Assembly: GCA_038030265.1 (NCBI GenBank)
Contig: CM075940.1
Location: forward strand, 10,106,001-10,170,000
Direction: 5' to 3'
DNA length: 64,000 nucleotides
Origin: Corythucha ciliata
Taxonomy: Eukaryota; Arthropoda; Insecta; Hemiptera; Tingidae
Positions 12,256 through 24,620 of the stretch are shown in pieces. Position 1 is the stretch's first letter, and each line of letters starts with the position of its first letter. The notes beneath the pieces were generated by a model. The model made no database searches. It was not told the origin of the DNA and saw only the letters and a program-made list of their open reading frames with translations. The translations under genes were made by a program, and so were the position numbers.

Positions 12256-12689
12256 ATAGTTTCAGGAAGCAATTAATTTCCTAATGAAATAGAGCTCGAT
12301 TTGGTTGATTACTTTTCCCTTTCATCACTTTCTTTTACTATTATTTGTTTCCAACATAAAATATCAATAATTCTTAATTAACTGAGCGTTTAAAAAATAA
12401 AATAAAATAAGATCACAAAAACATTCCACTTCACAATTCGAAGCTTACTCGATGAAATCAATCTTCAGCATAAAATGATGAATGGCCCCAAGCGCGTTGG
12501 GGGGGGGGGGGCTTTTGCCGCGCTAAATGTAGGCGTTATTATAACACCCATCAGCAAGACTGCGCAATGGATAAATGAGGGAGGGATGAGGATTCGAAAA
12601 AACGGCGACTTAAGTGGATTGAGCAGGGGATTTTCAGAGGGGGGGGGGGGAGCGGTTGTTGCGATTTGAAACGCACGCAGCTATACCTC

Positions 12690-13340
12690 GGACTGGAGTT
12701 TTCTCAATTTTATAGCCGCGAATAACTGATTTCTCTCAATTTTAGCTAGTACTAGAGCTAGTACTGTTTTGTTAGTACTATATGATCGCAAAGCATCGTT
12801 TTTCCCAATTTTAGCTGCAAACTTCGATTTTTATCGCTTTATTAGCCCTGAATTAGCCGCGGGCTTGCCCCAAGAACACCACATCAACGTTTTTTTTCTA
12901 TAATTTAGGCCGTATAAGGGTTACCATTAGCGTATTAGCGATTTCTTCTCCAGTTCGTTCTGGAAGTTGTATCGAAATGTATCGAGAAACCACAAATTAG
13001 TGGATTTCCTCAATGTTAAGCCCGAGGGCGCTCTTTACGCTACTTTTTCTGAACTTTTAGCAAAGTGCTTCCCCAAACACAGCACATAAGGCTGCCATCT
13101 CAGTTTTAGCCGCACAAAGACCCAGTTTGGGGTTAGCCTATTTTTTTTCTATTTTAGCTGCGAAGTTGCATCCAGAAGCCCTGAATTAGTACTTTTCTCC
13201 GTTTTGGCAGTAAAATAGCATTCAGGATAGCAAGTAGCGCTTTTTCTCAATTATACCTGTGAAGTTTCCTCCAAATACTATACGTACAGGTTGGTTATTT
13301 GTCGAATAAGCGGGAAACGTCCTGTATTCGTGGTCACACA
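12690..13340 (-). repeat. Degenerate tandem array, family A, inverse orientation
   Basis: The recognisable unit is the reverse complement of family A: GCGAATTAGCG, then TTTTCTCAATTTTAGC. Copies are badly decayed, with unit spacing of about 30 bp. G runs of 13 (12499-12511) and 12 (12639-12650) lie just to the left. Element ends like those of the intron-14 copy were not seen here. Confidence 0.6.
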
Positions 13341-13429
13341 GGCGTGAAACATCTTTTTTCAACTGTCAAATGAGAGCACGAACCCATGACGTCGACTTTT
13401 TTGTTCTATTGGCCGCGAAATACTTGGTT

Positions 13430-14170
13430 TCAAGTGCGGATTCAGGGACGGGCTCAGGGGGCTATCTCCTTTGGGGGTACGCCGCACAGAGGGGTTCGAG
13501 TCCAATGGGTAATAATGAATCCATCACCAAAACGTGTAATTTCACGTCATAAACTGACTGTTCAGCTGCATGACTGCGATCATTTGCAAACGCCCTCCAC
13601 CCAACTACCACCAGGAGTAGAAACGAGCTATTTAGGTGTAATTTAGGTCACGAGCGGTCAAGAGTCGTCTCAATTGACCGCTGGACGTTTTCCCGAACGG
13701 CGTGATTCTTGGTGAGCGATCCTTTGCTTCGGGAAGACTTCAGGCGTTGCCGTGGTACTTCCGAATCGTCGGTTGTCCCTGAGTTCGAAGCCGCTAGAGT
13801 GTCGTGCTATATCCCAGTCGAGTAGTCCGTTCGCAGGCTGAAGAGCTGGTCAAGGTTGGAAGGTGTTTACCTTTCGACTTCTTGACACAAAGTGATTTTC
13901 TGGGTCCCGGTGCGCTGGTTATATATTCGGTGGGTGGTTTCCGCCCATTCCCACCCGCTCGGGAACCTCAGTGGGTTGACCGGTGGGTGGTTCCCTTCCC
14001 CCACTCGGAGGCATCTCGGGACGACTTCTTTTTTTGTAGGGATTCTATGGAATGTTTTCCCGTGGGTTGGCGACGTGATGTAATTTAATTTTTTTTTTTT
14101 TTTCCGCGGGGTTGTTCGCCCGACGTCACCTGTTCGGTGAGGGAACGAATGGCGAGATCGTCGTCGATTT
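13430..14170 (+). other. GC-rich segment of unknown origin
   Basis: This stretch is much richer in CG dinucleotides than its surroundings. It carries overlapping frames of 60-94 codons on the plus strand, for example 13804-14088 with VGGFRPFPPAREPQWVDRWV. It sits between two tandem-repeat blocks. It could be a fragment of a mobile element or the end of a gene. I recognise no protein in it. Confidence 0.3.
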
Positions 14171-14219
14171 TAGGGGGGCGAATACACTGCAGTTTGAAGT
14201 TGCACCATCTACACAGAGG

Positions 14220-15080
14220 GCGTGAATGAACAGACCATTGATCATTTTTAGAACGTGAACTGCCAGTTTGCCATTAATAGGGCGTGAATAGCCAGTTTTG
14301 GCTATTTCAAGGACACGATAATCATCAGTTTAGCCATTTTCAAGGCGCGAATCGTCAGTTTAGCCATTTTTAGATCAAGTACAGCAATGATTGCCACTTT
14401 TAGAGCGTGAATAGCCATTTTGGCTAATTTTAGTGTCCAAATAGTTAGTTTAGCCATTATCAAGGCACGAATAGTGTTTTTTGCCATTTTAGGGTGCAAA
14501 TAGCCACTTTCACTTTAGCCCTGTTTTCAGGCACAAATGAAATGAAGCCTAAGGCGCGAATGATCACTTTGGTCAATTTTAGGGCGCGATTGGTCGATTT
14601 TGTAATTTTAAGTGCAGGAATCTTGTGTTTAGACATTTTCAGGGCGCGAACCAACAGCTTAGCAATTTTTAGAGCGGGTATTGCCAGCTTGGCTATTTTT
14701 AACACGCAAATAAAAGGTTTAGAGATTTGAAGGGGGGGGTGAATAATCAATTTAGCCGTTATTTGAGGCGTGAATAGTCCGTGAAGTCAGCTGCGCGAAT
14801 ACTCAGGATGGGACATTTTTGACACGAGAATGGTCAGTTTGGCCATTTATGGTGCGCGAATGGTCGATTTTGCCATTTTTAGGACGGGTTCAGGCAATTT
14901 AAGCGTTGCACGAATCGTCAGTTTAGCAGTCTTTAGGGTGCGGCATGTCAATTCATTTCTAGTGTGGGAATCGCCATTTCTGCTAATTTTTAGGGGGTTA
15001 GTTTAGCAATTTTCAAATTTTGCAATTTTGGGGCGTGAACATACCCAGATTAGCCTGTTTTTTTTTTTTTTTTTTTGGCG
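14220..15080 (+). repeat. Degenerate tandem array, family C (about 32 bp)
   Basis: Units follow the pattern GGGCGCGAATAGTCAGTTTA then GCCATTTTTA. About 25 diverged copies are visible, and a T20 tract ends the block near 15077. The same family is found at 49.6-51.06 and 57.7-58.05 kb. The frames of 65-96 codons on both strands are repeat artefacts. Confidence 0.75.
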
Positions 15081-15689
15081 TGAATTGTTAGTTACAGCTA
15101 TTTCTATACAGTAATTGGTTGTCAAGCCATTTTTCGTAGAGCGAATCACACAATGTCGCAAGCCCCTCCCTTGAGCTGCTGCTTTCACAGTTAAATGGTC
15201 ACGAAATTTCAACTATCGTTGGTGAATGAAAGTGAATTGTACGAATTCGCTGTTGAATGAGCGACGAAAATCCGATTGCCCATCAGTTTCGAGGTCACAT
15301 AGGCGCAGGGTGTGTCTAACGACGCTCTCAAATGGGAGAGAAGTGTCCAGCTACACGGTCAAATGTGAACCAAATGTCTGGCAATTTTAAACCAGTGATT
15401 CCGGTAAACACACACGCACCGGTAGACACTCAGTTGGATTTTTAGTGAAATATCCTCCGACGCCAAGCGTCGGGGGGAGGGAGAGCCTCCTCATAGCTCG
15501 CCTATGTTTCGGGCGTGTTTTCCTGCCTCCGATTTTTCGGAGGCAAAAAGGGGTCGCCTTGCCAGAGTGTGAGCATAAAAACCGGTCGACACACGAGGAA
15601 CTTGACACAGGCAATGTTTTATATTCACTATGAAGCCACAAACTTTTGGGTTTCACTTCTAAAAACCAGCTGAACCTCCTTTATTTGCC

Positions 15690-15930
15690 TTCTATCGTGA
15701 CTGAGAACCCGCGAAATCCTTATGTTCACCGAAAAGGCCACTAAATCTTGTTTTCAGTACTCAAAAGCTTCATAATATCGATTTTCTGTGGTTAAAAACC
15801 ATAAAATATTATTTTCCCGACTATAAAGCCGCTAAACATTGTTCTTCGGGCCGAAAAGCAGCAGATTCGTGATTTTCATCGCTGGATAATCCGCCAAATG
15901 CTCGTTTTTGGCCAATGAGGCAAAAATGAG
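15690..15930 (+). repeat. Short degenerate tandem repeat (about 40 bp)
   Basis: Several units of the type AAAAGCCGCTAAATCTTGTT, then TTC, follow one another with heavy divergence. The unit resembles the other CGCGAA-containing families but is longer and the block is brief. Confidence 0.4.
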
Positions 15931-16044
15931 AGTTTCACGATGTCATTGCTTTTGGCCGATTTACTCGACTTTGGAGCTGATCACTTAGGCCTGCCCACAT
16001 ATCAAGGCTCTCCTTTGGACTTGCGCGGGAAAATCGGTCCGGTG

Positions 16045-16125
16045 CGCAAGGATCCAAAACGCCGGAATGATAGCAATAACCCCTTCAACGATGTATGTCG
16101 TCGGATCAAGGACCTCGATGTATCG
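16045..16125 (-). repeat. Dispersed repeat, GATCAGACGAGCC family, copy 1
   Basis: On the minus strand this reads a GATC-containing start, a GTTGAAGGGGTT middle and ATTCCGGCGTTTT at the end. Related copies occur near 19170, 19600 and 19918 (plus strand) and near 24440 and 28520 (minus strand). Confidence 0.45.
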
Positions 16126-16199
16126 GGCTGGGGGGGGGGGGACATCCAGGTTCCACGCGTGGGTTGTCATCGAGTATTTTCAATTATTCACTCTCAAAT

Positions 16200-18340
16200 A
16201 TAGCCAGCGTTGAGCGAGCTGACAGTTCTAGAATTGTTTTTTTAACCATTTGAAACCGTATCGTGCTTTCAGTAACTCTTTGATCTTTTTTCAAACTGTC
16301 CTTTGTTCTCACAATTTGTGGCGGATAACCTTTTTATTATTTTATGCACTTAGGACGTATTCTTTCACTCGGCTTTCAGTCCTGGTGCCCTTGAAAACAA
16401 CTCAACCATAAAAATTTACTTGATTTTCCCCTATCAGATTGGCCTTTTGACGTTCTCATAGATTTATCCTGAAACTTCGACTTCTATTCATGGTGACCCT
16501 GAACTTTCCTTCAAAAGTGTGCTTGAAATAATGAGATATTGTTCACTCAATACAATGATGGGTTGTTGTTTCATCAAAGGGGCAACATCAAAACATAAAG
16601 TGTTGAATGCGAGACTTTAAGCGAAACATTTTTTGTCAGTCTTCACGTCAAAGGGTGGTCTGAAAATGAGGCTTGAAAGGGAGGAAAAAACTTTACCGAT
16701 TCACCACGGAATTATCACTGTTTAACAGGCAATATTGTTCCTTTAGCTTGTCGTGCGTCAACGCTGCTTCATTAATCTGTATTTGATGCTCTCATTAGGA
16801 CAGGGAAAGACGAGTTCATTAAATTATCTCGTGGACACGTATTGAAGTGCTTAACGTCCTGAAATAATGTTCAGCCCAACTGCTTGAGAGTTAATTTAAA
16901 AGTGTAAATGAGTTTTATTTACTCGAAAGACCCGGCGGTTTTATACGAGCCACATTTCTCGTTCATTCACGGACCAAAGCTCGCAAATTTTTATTTATAG
17001 GCGCTTCCCACTCCAAAAACGACTTTCATGGCCCAATGGTCTGAACGTGGGTGTAACACTCACGTTATAACGCGCGGGGGCCGGTTCAAAAGCATCCCTT
17101 GACATTCAACAATCGACACACTGTTGTGAGGTGGTGAAAGGGTTCCTACGCTATTTTCCCTCTTATGCGTGTGGGTCCCTTCCTTTTAACGCTTACTCAC
17201 TCGTACTCTTTTACGAGTCAAACTTTTTTTTTTTTTTTTTTTCCTTGCATTCCATTTTACTTCAACACTTACCGGACTCAGGCCCGCAGACTCGTGGAAT
17301 AGTTTCTAGGATAGGTGAACAAGACGGGTCTTCAAAGCACAGCTGTCGAGCGAGTAAACAATTCAATGTCTCTACAGAAGCTTTTTCTTCGCCTGAAAAC
17401 AAAAACAAAAACAAAAGTGAGAACTTTCAATTGAAATCTTTCCTATAGTTAGTCGTACTTTGCCCCCTAAAAAAACACCATCGAGCCAGTGTGAGCGAAT
17501 CATCAGAAACAACAATTGGTGTGTATTAATGTCATAATTTTTAAGAATCTCTTTCCCTGACCGTATTGTTTGTCACCAAATTTTCCCATGAACTGGAAAA
17601 CTGTCCCGCCATTTTAAATTAAAAAACATGTGGCCGCATGCGGCGGCGTTCCTCGGATTCTCTCACCATTCAAAAATTTGTCAATTGAACTCCCTACCCT
17701 CGTCTACTTACCGCGAGAACCGTTGACTTTAGGGCGTAAGTATAAGGAAGAGAAAAGTGCATTAAACCCTTACATTGTGTCTTAAAGGAATCTCGAATGA
17801 TTAACCCTAAAAAATTAAATAATTAAAAATAAAAAAAAAACCTTTGAACTAATGAAAAGAAGGGGCATCCTTTTGTTCGTGGTTAGATTACCTAAATAAT
17901 GAGTTTCTGTACTATAGCTGGAATGAGCGAATAACTTTGTAAATTAATCCTCCTCTAACGATTTTCTTCGAAGGGAATTTCTTGTGGAGGGGAGCAAATA
18001 AAGGAGGAGAAGCATAAAAAATACAGTTTTATGGAACTAGAATTGGAAACCACGTAAAAGTCGTTAGCTTAATGACTTCTATCCTTCTTTCTATTCAACA
18101 TATATCCTAGCTTCGGCCCCTGAAAACGCAATTTCTAAGCCATAACAACATGGTTGGGTTATAACCATGTAAGCGCTGGATAGAGAGGGCAACCAGTGTG
18201 TTCTTCCTTGTTCAAGCTCCCTGTTAAAGTTCCTCCATTCATCTATTCAAATGCTCGTATATAATATGAAACAAGTTTAGGGACTTAGTTTCATCATCTC
18301 ATCAGTCAAAAGTTGTTGCCATTATACAACGCGGAATTTC
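16200..18340. other. Intergenic, no gene seen
   Basis: AT-rich sequence with a T21 tract near 17224-17242 and AC/AAAAAC tracts near 17398. One 105-codon frame at 17131-17448 runs through the T tract as poly-Phe and is not credible as a gene. Confidence 0.5.
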
Positions 18341-20600
18341 ATTATTTAAAATTAAGGGCAGAACATTGGAGCCCCCTCCATCCCCCCGTTACCCGCGTTG
18401 GAGAACATTGTAAGTCCTTTAATATTCTAGAATAGTAGTTGAACATTGTCGGGTCAACGGTGCAAGAATCATACAAATAGGTAGGGGGTTGCGACGTCAC
18501 CCCCAATTGAGTCTTGGTGCGTTCTCGGAGTTCAAACCAAGCGGATAGCGCTGCAGTGGCGGGGTACAATACAAATCACAAGTTTTCATCTCACTATCTT
18601 TTTCACCCACTTACGGATTAACCAAGGTCGAATCCGGCTGCACGGAGCTAATTTTGTTTTGTCGTCCCCAATCCTGTGCACTTCACTCCTCACCAAGAGC
18701 CAGTTCATATAATGCATAAAATTACCACTTCTCCATGATATTTGACTGTTCCAATACCCACTAGGCTCGGGAAGCAATAAAAGCCTTGTAATTTGTAGTT
18801 TTGGTGTTCAGTATATTAACAATTGCAGCGAAAACGAATAATTTGTTCAATCTAAGGGCCGGTGAGTACATTGTGAAGCATAAAACTGGCATTTACGCGC
18901 CGGCTAGGGCGTTGGGAGGCACTATTTTTGCTCTGTGGCTAATTGGAAGGGGACGGACTCGGCACGGAGGAGATCGTGACTCACGGTGAGAGAAACCAAA
19001 AGGGGGGGGGGGACGAGCTAGGGGAGAATGTCCAAAAACCTCGAGACAGACTGATTGCATTCCCAAAAGGCACATTGCCTATGGTCAATACACGGGTCTC
19101 AAAACACGCACCAGGTGTTTTAGAATGAGTGAAGAGTTGAAGACGGCCGTGTTGTGAGTTCATCTTGACGATTCACGATCAGACGAGCCTTTGATGAGGG
19201 TTCTCTTCGTGATTCCTGCAGCCGTTTTCGGCCACACTTTTTGCCCATTTTCAGGGACCACTCTTTGTCCCGTGGGCGGAGGCCGTGCAATATATGGCTC
19301 TGAAGTCCAAGGAAGCGCTTCGAAGCAGACAAACTTTACTGGTCACACTCTAAATTCGGCAATATCGGCCGAAACCAATGACAACGTGAAACGCTCCATG
19401 TTGCCCCCCCCCCCCCGCCTTTAATGGGCCACGTAGGTGAGTATTGACCCCGGACGGTTGCGTTCGGTTAAATGGCACAAATCGTGGTAAATCGTCCGCT
19501 TAACCCCTAAAAGTGATTCAGCCACGAATGACAATTACGAAATTGACGAAACTGCGTATCACACGGCGCTGGGATTCTAAAAATCAAGATCAGGAGACCC
19601 TTTAAAGGCATTCTCACAGTGGTTCCGGCGTTTTTGGGCTCTTTGGCGAATTTTCAGGGGCCGCATGAACTTTCACCGCGCACGGATTCGAAAACCCTGA
19701 AGTTCAAGGAAGAGTCTCGACGCAGGTGGAGCTCGCTGTCGAGCTCTGGACTCGAGCAAATTGGCCTAATCCACGAAACGTCGACTTTCGCTCCTTCCGA
19801 GAGGGGGCGTTAGGGATTTGACGGGGCCAGCTGAATTCATTGCTTGACAATTTTTGTTGCGACCCATAAAAAAAATTGTATAAAATGTCCTCCTACCTAT
19901 ACCGACATGGCGGCTTTGGCGGATCAGACGAGCCTTTGAAGGGGTTCGACCTGTGATTCCACAGTTTTCAACAAATTGACCTGATTTCAGGGGCCACAAA
20001 AAACGAACGCTCTGTTGCTTCAGGCCAGGCCCGCCTGCATTAATCAATTGTCCATTGCTCGTGAGACTCATTATTCATTATTCGAGACAAATTATTTGCT
20101 TAAATTTAAAATTAGGTGAAACTACGTATTTCAGGGTTTCACGACGCGGAGAATTCAAAATTTGAATTGAAGTTTAGTTCACATGAGTCCGGCGATTTTT
20201 TGCCTGTTTTCAAAGGGACAATGGCTCGCATACACGGTGGCCACGCACTCGACCGACCCACCTGCTGTCTTGGCTAAGGGTCGGTTTTTCAGTTACTTGG
20301 AGCTGACGGGCGAGTCATTCTTTGTTAAAATTAGACGTCGAGTGGTCCGTGGTACGTCTAATTGTAAGAAGACGTGGCTGTAAAATTTCCCTTGGGTGCC
20401 CATCCCGCGGTGGATGATGTACGGGCACCGAGACCCTCGGTGACAAAGTGGCGCCCTTCCAAAGAAGTTGCCCAGAGTCCAGATTTTCGGTCGGAAGTTG
20501 ATGTCTTCGTCCAACTGCTTGTAACTATTAAGATCAAAAAGGAAACTTACGTGTTTTCCCATTCTCCTTAGCCCTTTTCTCTCCAGCAAGTATTGTTATG
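18341..20600. repeat. Region of dispersed repeats including three copies of the GATCAGACGAGCC family
   Basis: Copies at about 19170-19225, 19598-19640 and 19915-19965 share GATCAGACGAGCCTTTGA, then GGGTTC, then GTGATTCC and a CGTTTT end. Segments between them share GGGGCC and CAGGGGCC blocks. Many opposed frames of 60-100 codons reflect this GC-rich repeat DNA. No spliced gene was found. Confidence 0.4.
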
Positions 20601-20657
20601 ATAAAAGTTTTCCTCGGCACAGGGTGACTTTGTTCGATCGGGCCCAAAATATCTACC

Positions 20658-21418
20658 ATGGAAGAGTCTATGAGACGAAACCACGTTTTTAGTGTAAATG
20701 ATGGCGAAAAAGCGAACGAGCATCCTTTTTCCGAGGCTTATTCCAGCCATTTAGACGAAACAATGGACTATGTGGAATCACCTGAGTACCTCCTGGCTTT
20801 TACCCAATCGTGCACTAATGAAATCTGTGAGTTCTTTTAAGAACTTTTTTTTTAATGCTTACAAAAAATCGTAGCCGGCGGTTGTCAGTCTCTCCCTCGT
20901 CAAGATGCGTCATCGACAGATCGGTTTCGTCTACTCGTCAACTTCAACGTTCAATTTCACAACTGAAAACTGAGTTATGAAATTGAACACTGAAGATGGC
21001 GAGCAGTCGAAACCGGTCCGTTGAGGGAAGACTGACAACGTAGGCTCCTATATGGCTATGATTTTTTGCATACATTACCTACTAACCCTCGTAGCATAAG
21101 CGCTTCTACTAACAATTTTAACTTTTTTTTTTAATAACTCTGTCATTTTAATGTTATGCAATGTATTCAGTGTCTTTCTTTGCGTGGAAAATCAAGAAAG
21201 ATGTCAGAGAGATGGCTGGACACGTGTACAATTTAATTAACCCGTTCGATGAAGAAACGTAGGTGGTTACTGGTGACTAATGTGAAAATGAGTTTATTAT
21301 TTTTATTTTCTTTAGGCGAAACAAAGCTTATGTCTTAGATCGAAAAAAACTCAAGTACCAACGTTTGTTGATAATTCAAAAGTCCATAATAGAAATCCTG
21401 GTGAAACTTCAGAAATGA
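20658..21418 (+). CDS. Small three-exon gene, 119 aa, unrecognised
   Basis: Exons are 20658-20826, 21171-21258 and 21316-21418 (TGA), all with GT-AG introns in phase (donors GTGAGT and GTAGGT, acceptors TATTCAG and TTCTTTAG). The three exons sum to exactly 120 codons. The start sits in a good context (CTACCATGG). The N-terminal half is acidic (for example YVESPEYLLAFTQ). The C-terminal half is basic and helical, with FFAWKIKKDVREMAGHVYNL and KKLKYQRLLIIQKSIIEIL. There is no signal peptide or membrane segment, and I do not recognise the family. Exon 1 read through without splicing gives a 60-codon frame that stops four codons past the donor. Intron 1 carries a foldback element. Coding quality and three matching phases make this a real gene in my view; its function is unknown. 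Confidence 0.72.
20854..21076. mobile_element. Foldback MITE of about 220 bp in intron 1 of the small gene
   Basis: The sequence is a near-complete palindrome. The left arm AATGCTTACAAAAAATCGTA pairs with the right-arm reverse complement AATGTATGCAAAAAATCATA. GGTTGTCAGTCTCTCCCTC pairs with GAGGGAAGACTGACAAC. The centre pairs CTTCAACGTTCAATTTCA with its inverse. A related right half occurs at 41313-41420. No transposase is encoded. Confidence 0.7.
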
Positions 21419-24225
21419 GGTGTTGAAGCCACGTTTATGTAGCAAGAATGTAGATAATTTCAGTTTTCATCCTGTTGATTGTAATAAGCGCCAGAAGATA
21501 ATTGTTAATTTAATTGTTTTGTGGAAGGAAAGCAGAGAAGTCGCAATCAATACAGTTTCTGCAAGTTAATGCATTGGCACTTCATTATTATGTGTAAAAT
21601 ATACTAGAACCCCTCCACCATCACCCTCACAACCACAAACATTCTCCTCTCAGCCGTACTATACTTGAAATCCAGTATTCTCTGTGGCCCATAAAGCCTT
21701 TCAGCCTTTAAAAGGTTGTTGAGGAAAGCTGGAAGGTGAAAAAATAAGGTTGGAAACCCGACCCATGGGATACTAAGACCTATCTCTGAGGTTGAGGATT
21801 TGTAGAGATGCCTGGGAATGGGCGCACTGGTGAGTTGGTGGGATGCAGTGTAGACGGTGAGAGGAGGGGGGGCTCGGGTTAAAAAAAAAAAGAGATTTAT
21901 TTAATACTAGCTACGCAGCTAGGAAGCATATCAGACAATTTTTATGTTACTGGGTCAGGGAAGAAAAATATATAACTGTTAAACGACGTAAACCATGATC
22001 GTTAAATCCAAGTATAGGCGCTTTTTTTAGTTCTGTTTCAGTAGGTCTGAGGCATTTTCAATTCAAGGAGTCATGTAAAGATAACTGGGCGGTATAACAG
22101 CTACAAAGCTTGTGTCCTCTTCCTGCGTGGTCCATGGTGCTGCGGTGGAATTGGCCCGACACGTACTATGCCTGGCTATACACGCCTCACTCCTCGTCAA
22201 ACAACTACACCACCTGCGTCCACAGTTGTTTACATTTGCTCGACTAAAACTATTCTCTCGAGAAAAATAAAATAATAAAAAAAAAAAGTCCAAGGGCAAT
22301 TTTACCTTATAGAAGCATGGCTTTCAAGCACACGCGACATTCATCCCGAGCAACTCAAGTCCGCCCAGAAAGGTAAACACGCTCGAATGGGGTAAAAATG
22401 CCTTCGCGTGCACGCACAGCGAGTTCAAGCCCAGTAGGGGGCGGGTAGGGGCAATTACAGTCTCGCGGACCGAAAAAAATAAGCTTTAGTTTTTCCTCCT
22501 CTCGACTGCTCCAACCTTTCACGAATGGTCAACTCCACCACCTCCCACCAGCCAATAGTCAAACGTGTTGTTTGAATTTGAAGAGCGTGGCAAAGCCAAG
22601 CGAGTCAATTACACGAACAACGATATTTTACTATCCTGTACGAGTTGTGAACGCTATTTTTCGTACTACTTCAACAGTTCGTCATCTTCGACATCGTCCA
22701 TGCCATAATTTCCATAATAATTACTATAATTAATTGGCTTTAAACAAGCTTTTAACAAAAAAGCATTAAATACTAACGACCTACCACGTTTAATCAAACT
22801 AGCCGAGACAACTAATAAACATGTTATTTATTTTCAAAGACGATCTCCGATCTTATCGGCCGCATGGGCGCACGCTTCGCTACCTTCACTGGAAGTGGAA
22901 TTAAGTGAGCAAGAAACCGTCCGGTCGCTTGTTCTTGTAGACGCTAAACGTTTTCATATCGTTTCATACGGTCTCATATTATAACAGTTACTAAAAATGT
23001 CACTTTCGATGGGGTGTTTAGGCGCGGAAAGTAGCTCGAAAGCTTTTTAATTAGCTCGTTAGTAGTACGAAAAAGTAATTTTACTTAATCAGCACTCACA
23101 AAAACCAGTGAGGGGTCAAATCGGAGACTATTTCGAAATAAAAACACTTGCTTGATAATCACGGAAACACCATGAAAAGTTCAATTTTTCTTAACAACCT
23201 GTAAATTTTACCCCAGAGTTCACCATCTGGGCAAAAGTCCTGAAATTGACCCCCCACCTATTTACAACTCACTCGATCTAAATCAGTCGATTTTAACGGC
23301 AAAATTTTCCTTTCTTGTACAAAACTAATAATTTAAACAAAAAAGTGTGTCCACAATGATGAACACCTAAAATTCACAATTCGGTCACTGAATTTTAGAA
23401 TCAAAACAGCGAGTTATGACCATTTTGTGAGCGAATTGTAAGCTTACAAGGCAAAACAAATGTTTCATGGCTATAAAATGGGATTCCGGGGTCACTCACC
23501 ACCCCCCACGATTAGTTGTCTAATCGTCAACTAGGGCCAAAGAGTCGTTTATTTTGGTCAAAGAAAATCAGATTTCAAGTCCGAATTTCCTGGTTTTAGG
23601 CCAAGTATAGATTTTCTGAGGCCTAAACTTCTATTCATATTCTATGAAACAAGCAAAAATTGGCAGGGTTGGTCGTAAATAGTCATTTTCTAGCGGAACA
23701 GTTTCATTTTAGATCTAATCAGCTAGTTATGACAATTTTGTGAACGAATTGGAATTATATGAGGTTAGGAATATTTGTGGGGGGGGGGACTAACAAAATT
23801 GGATTCCGTGAGCCACCACAACCCACCTTCCAGTATCATTCAGATTTAGGAAGGATTCCCATTTTCATGGCGGTCTACGGGGTCAAAGTGTCATTTTACC
23901 CCATTTTTATCCATCTATTTCACCCAATTTCACACCATTTTACCTATTTTATTTATAGAATCACCAGTTCTGAGCCTATAATTAACAGTTTTGAGAATCA
24001 AACAGCAATTTGTGGCGTCTAGTCCATCGATTGCGCCTACGAAGTCACTTATTACGGTGGAAAACCATTCCCTAGTGGCCGAGTAGAGACTTTCTGGGGC
24101 CCGAACTTGTATTTTTCTATCAAACAAACAAAAAAACTTACGCAGTCCGTGAAACTTTTTCATGGTTTGACCATTTTGTCGTCGGCTCATTTTTTGGTTG
24201 ATCAGTGTGCACGGGTGGAGGGGGG
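21419..24225. other. Intergenic, no gene seen
   Basis: After the small gene the sequence is AT-rich with scattered homopolymers. Frames of up to 87 codons show no family, splice or codon support. At 23.3-24.1 kb weakly repeated blocks (AACAGCGAGTTATGAC or CAGCTAGTTATGAC, then AATTTTGTGAACGAATTG) suggest an old duplicated segment. Confidence 0.4.
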
Positions 24226-24620
24226 GCCCTCAGCCGTCGCGTCGGCGCTTAATTGCAGGTGACTCCCAATAAAGTTTTTTATATGCGCGGTGTTCAAAAA
24301 CATGAAAAAACGTGCCAAAGCGACCAAAAAACGATAGCATCACAATAAGAAGAAACCATAAAGCGACTTCGTCTGTTCGAAAATCCGTCACAATTTGCGA
24401 ATTCTCCGTGGTAAGCAACTTCAAGATAATCGGCAAAAACGCCGGAATCACGGGGGAGAACGCTTTCAACGGTTCGTCTGATCGAGAATCGGGTTCAATT
24501 TTTAGAAGTACCCCCAGTATAATGCAATTTCATCAAATTTTGAATTTTAGCCATTATTACCGAAATATTTTCACGATTTTGGGTAATTTCTTCCGTTGTA
24601 CTTCAACTTGAGCCGAACTT
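24226..24620 (-). repeat. Dispersed repeat with GATCAGACGAGCC family core
   Basis: The core at 24440-24490, read on the minus strand, gives GATCAGACGAACCGTTGAAA, then GTTCTCCC, then GTGATTCCGGCGTTTT. It therefore belongs to the family seen at 16.05, 19.17, 19.6, 19.92 and 28.52 kb. The 99-codon frame on the plus strand here follows the repeat. Confidence 0.45.

Noticed and set aside
14460..14750. A 96-codon minus-strand frame of KIAKLAIPALK-type repeats
   Set aside because: The regular peptide is a translation of family C units, not an independent protein.
17131..17448. A 105-codon frame
   Set aside because: Its centre is poly-Phe from a T tract and nothing else supports it.
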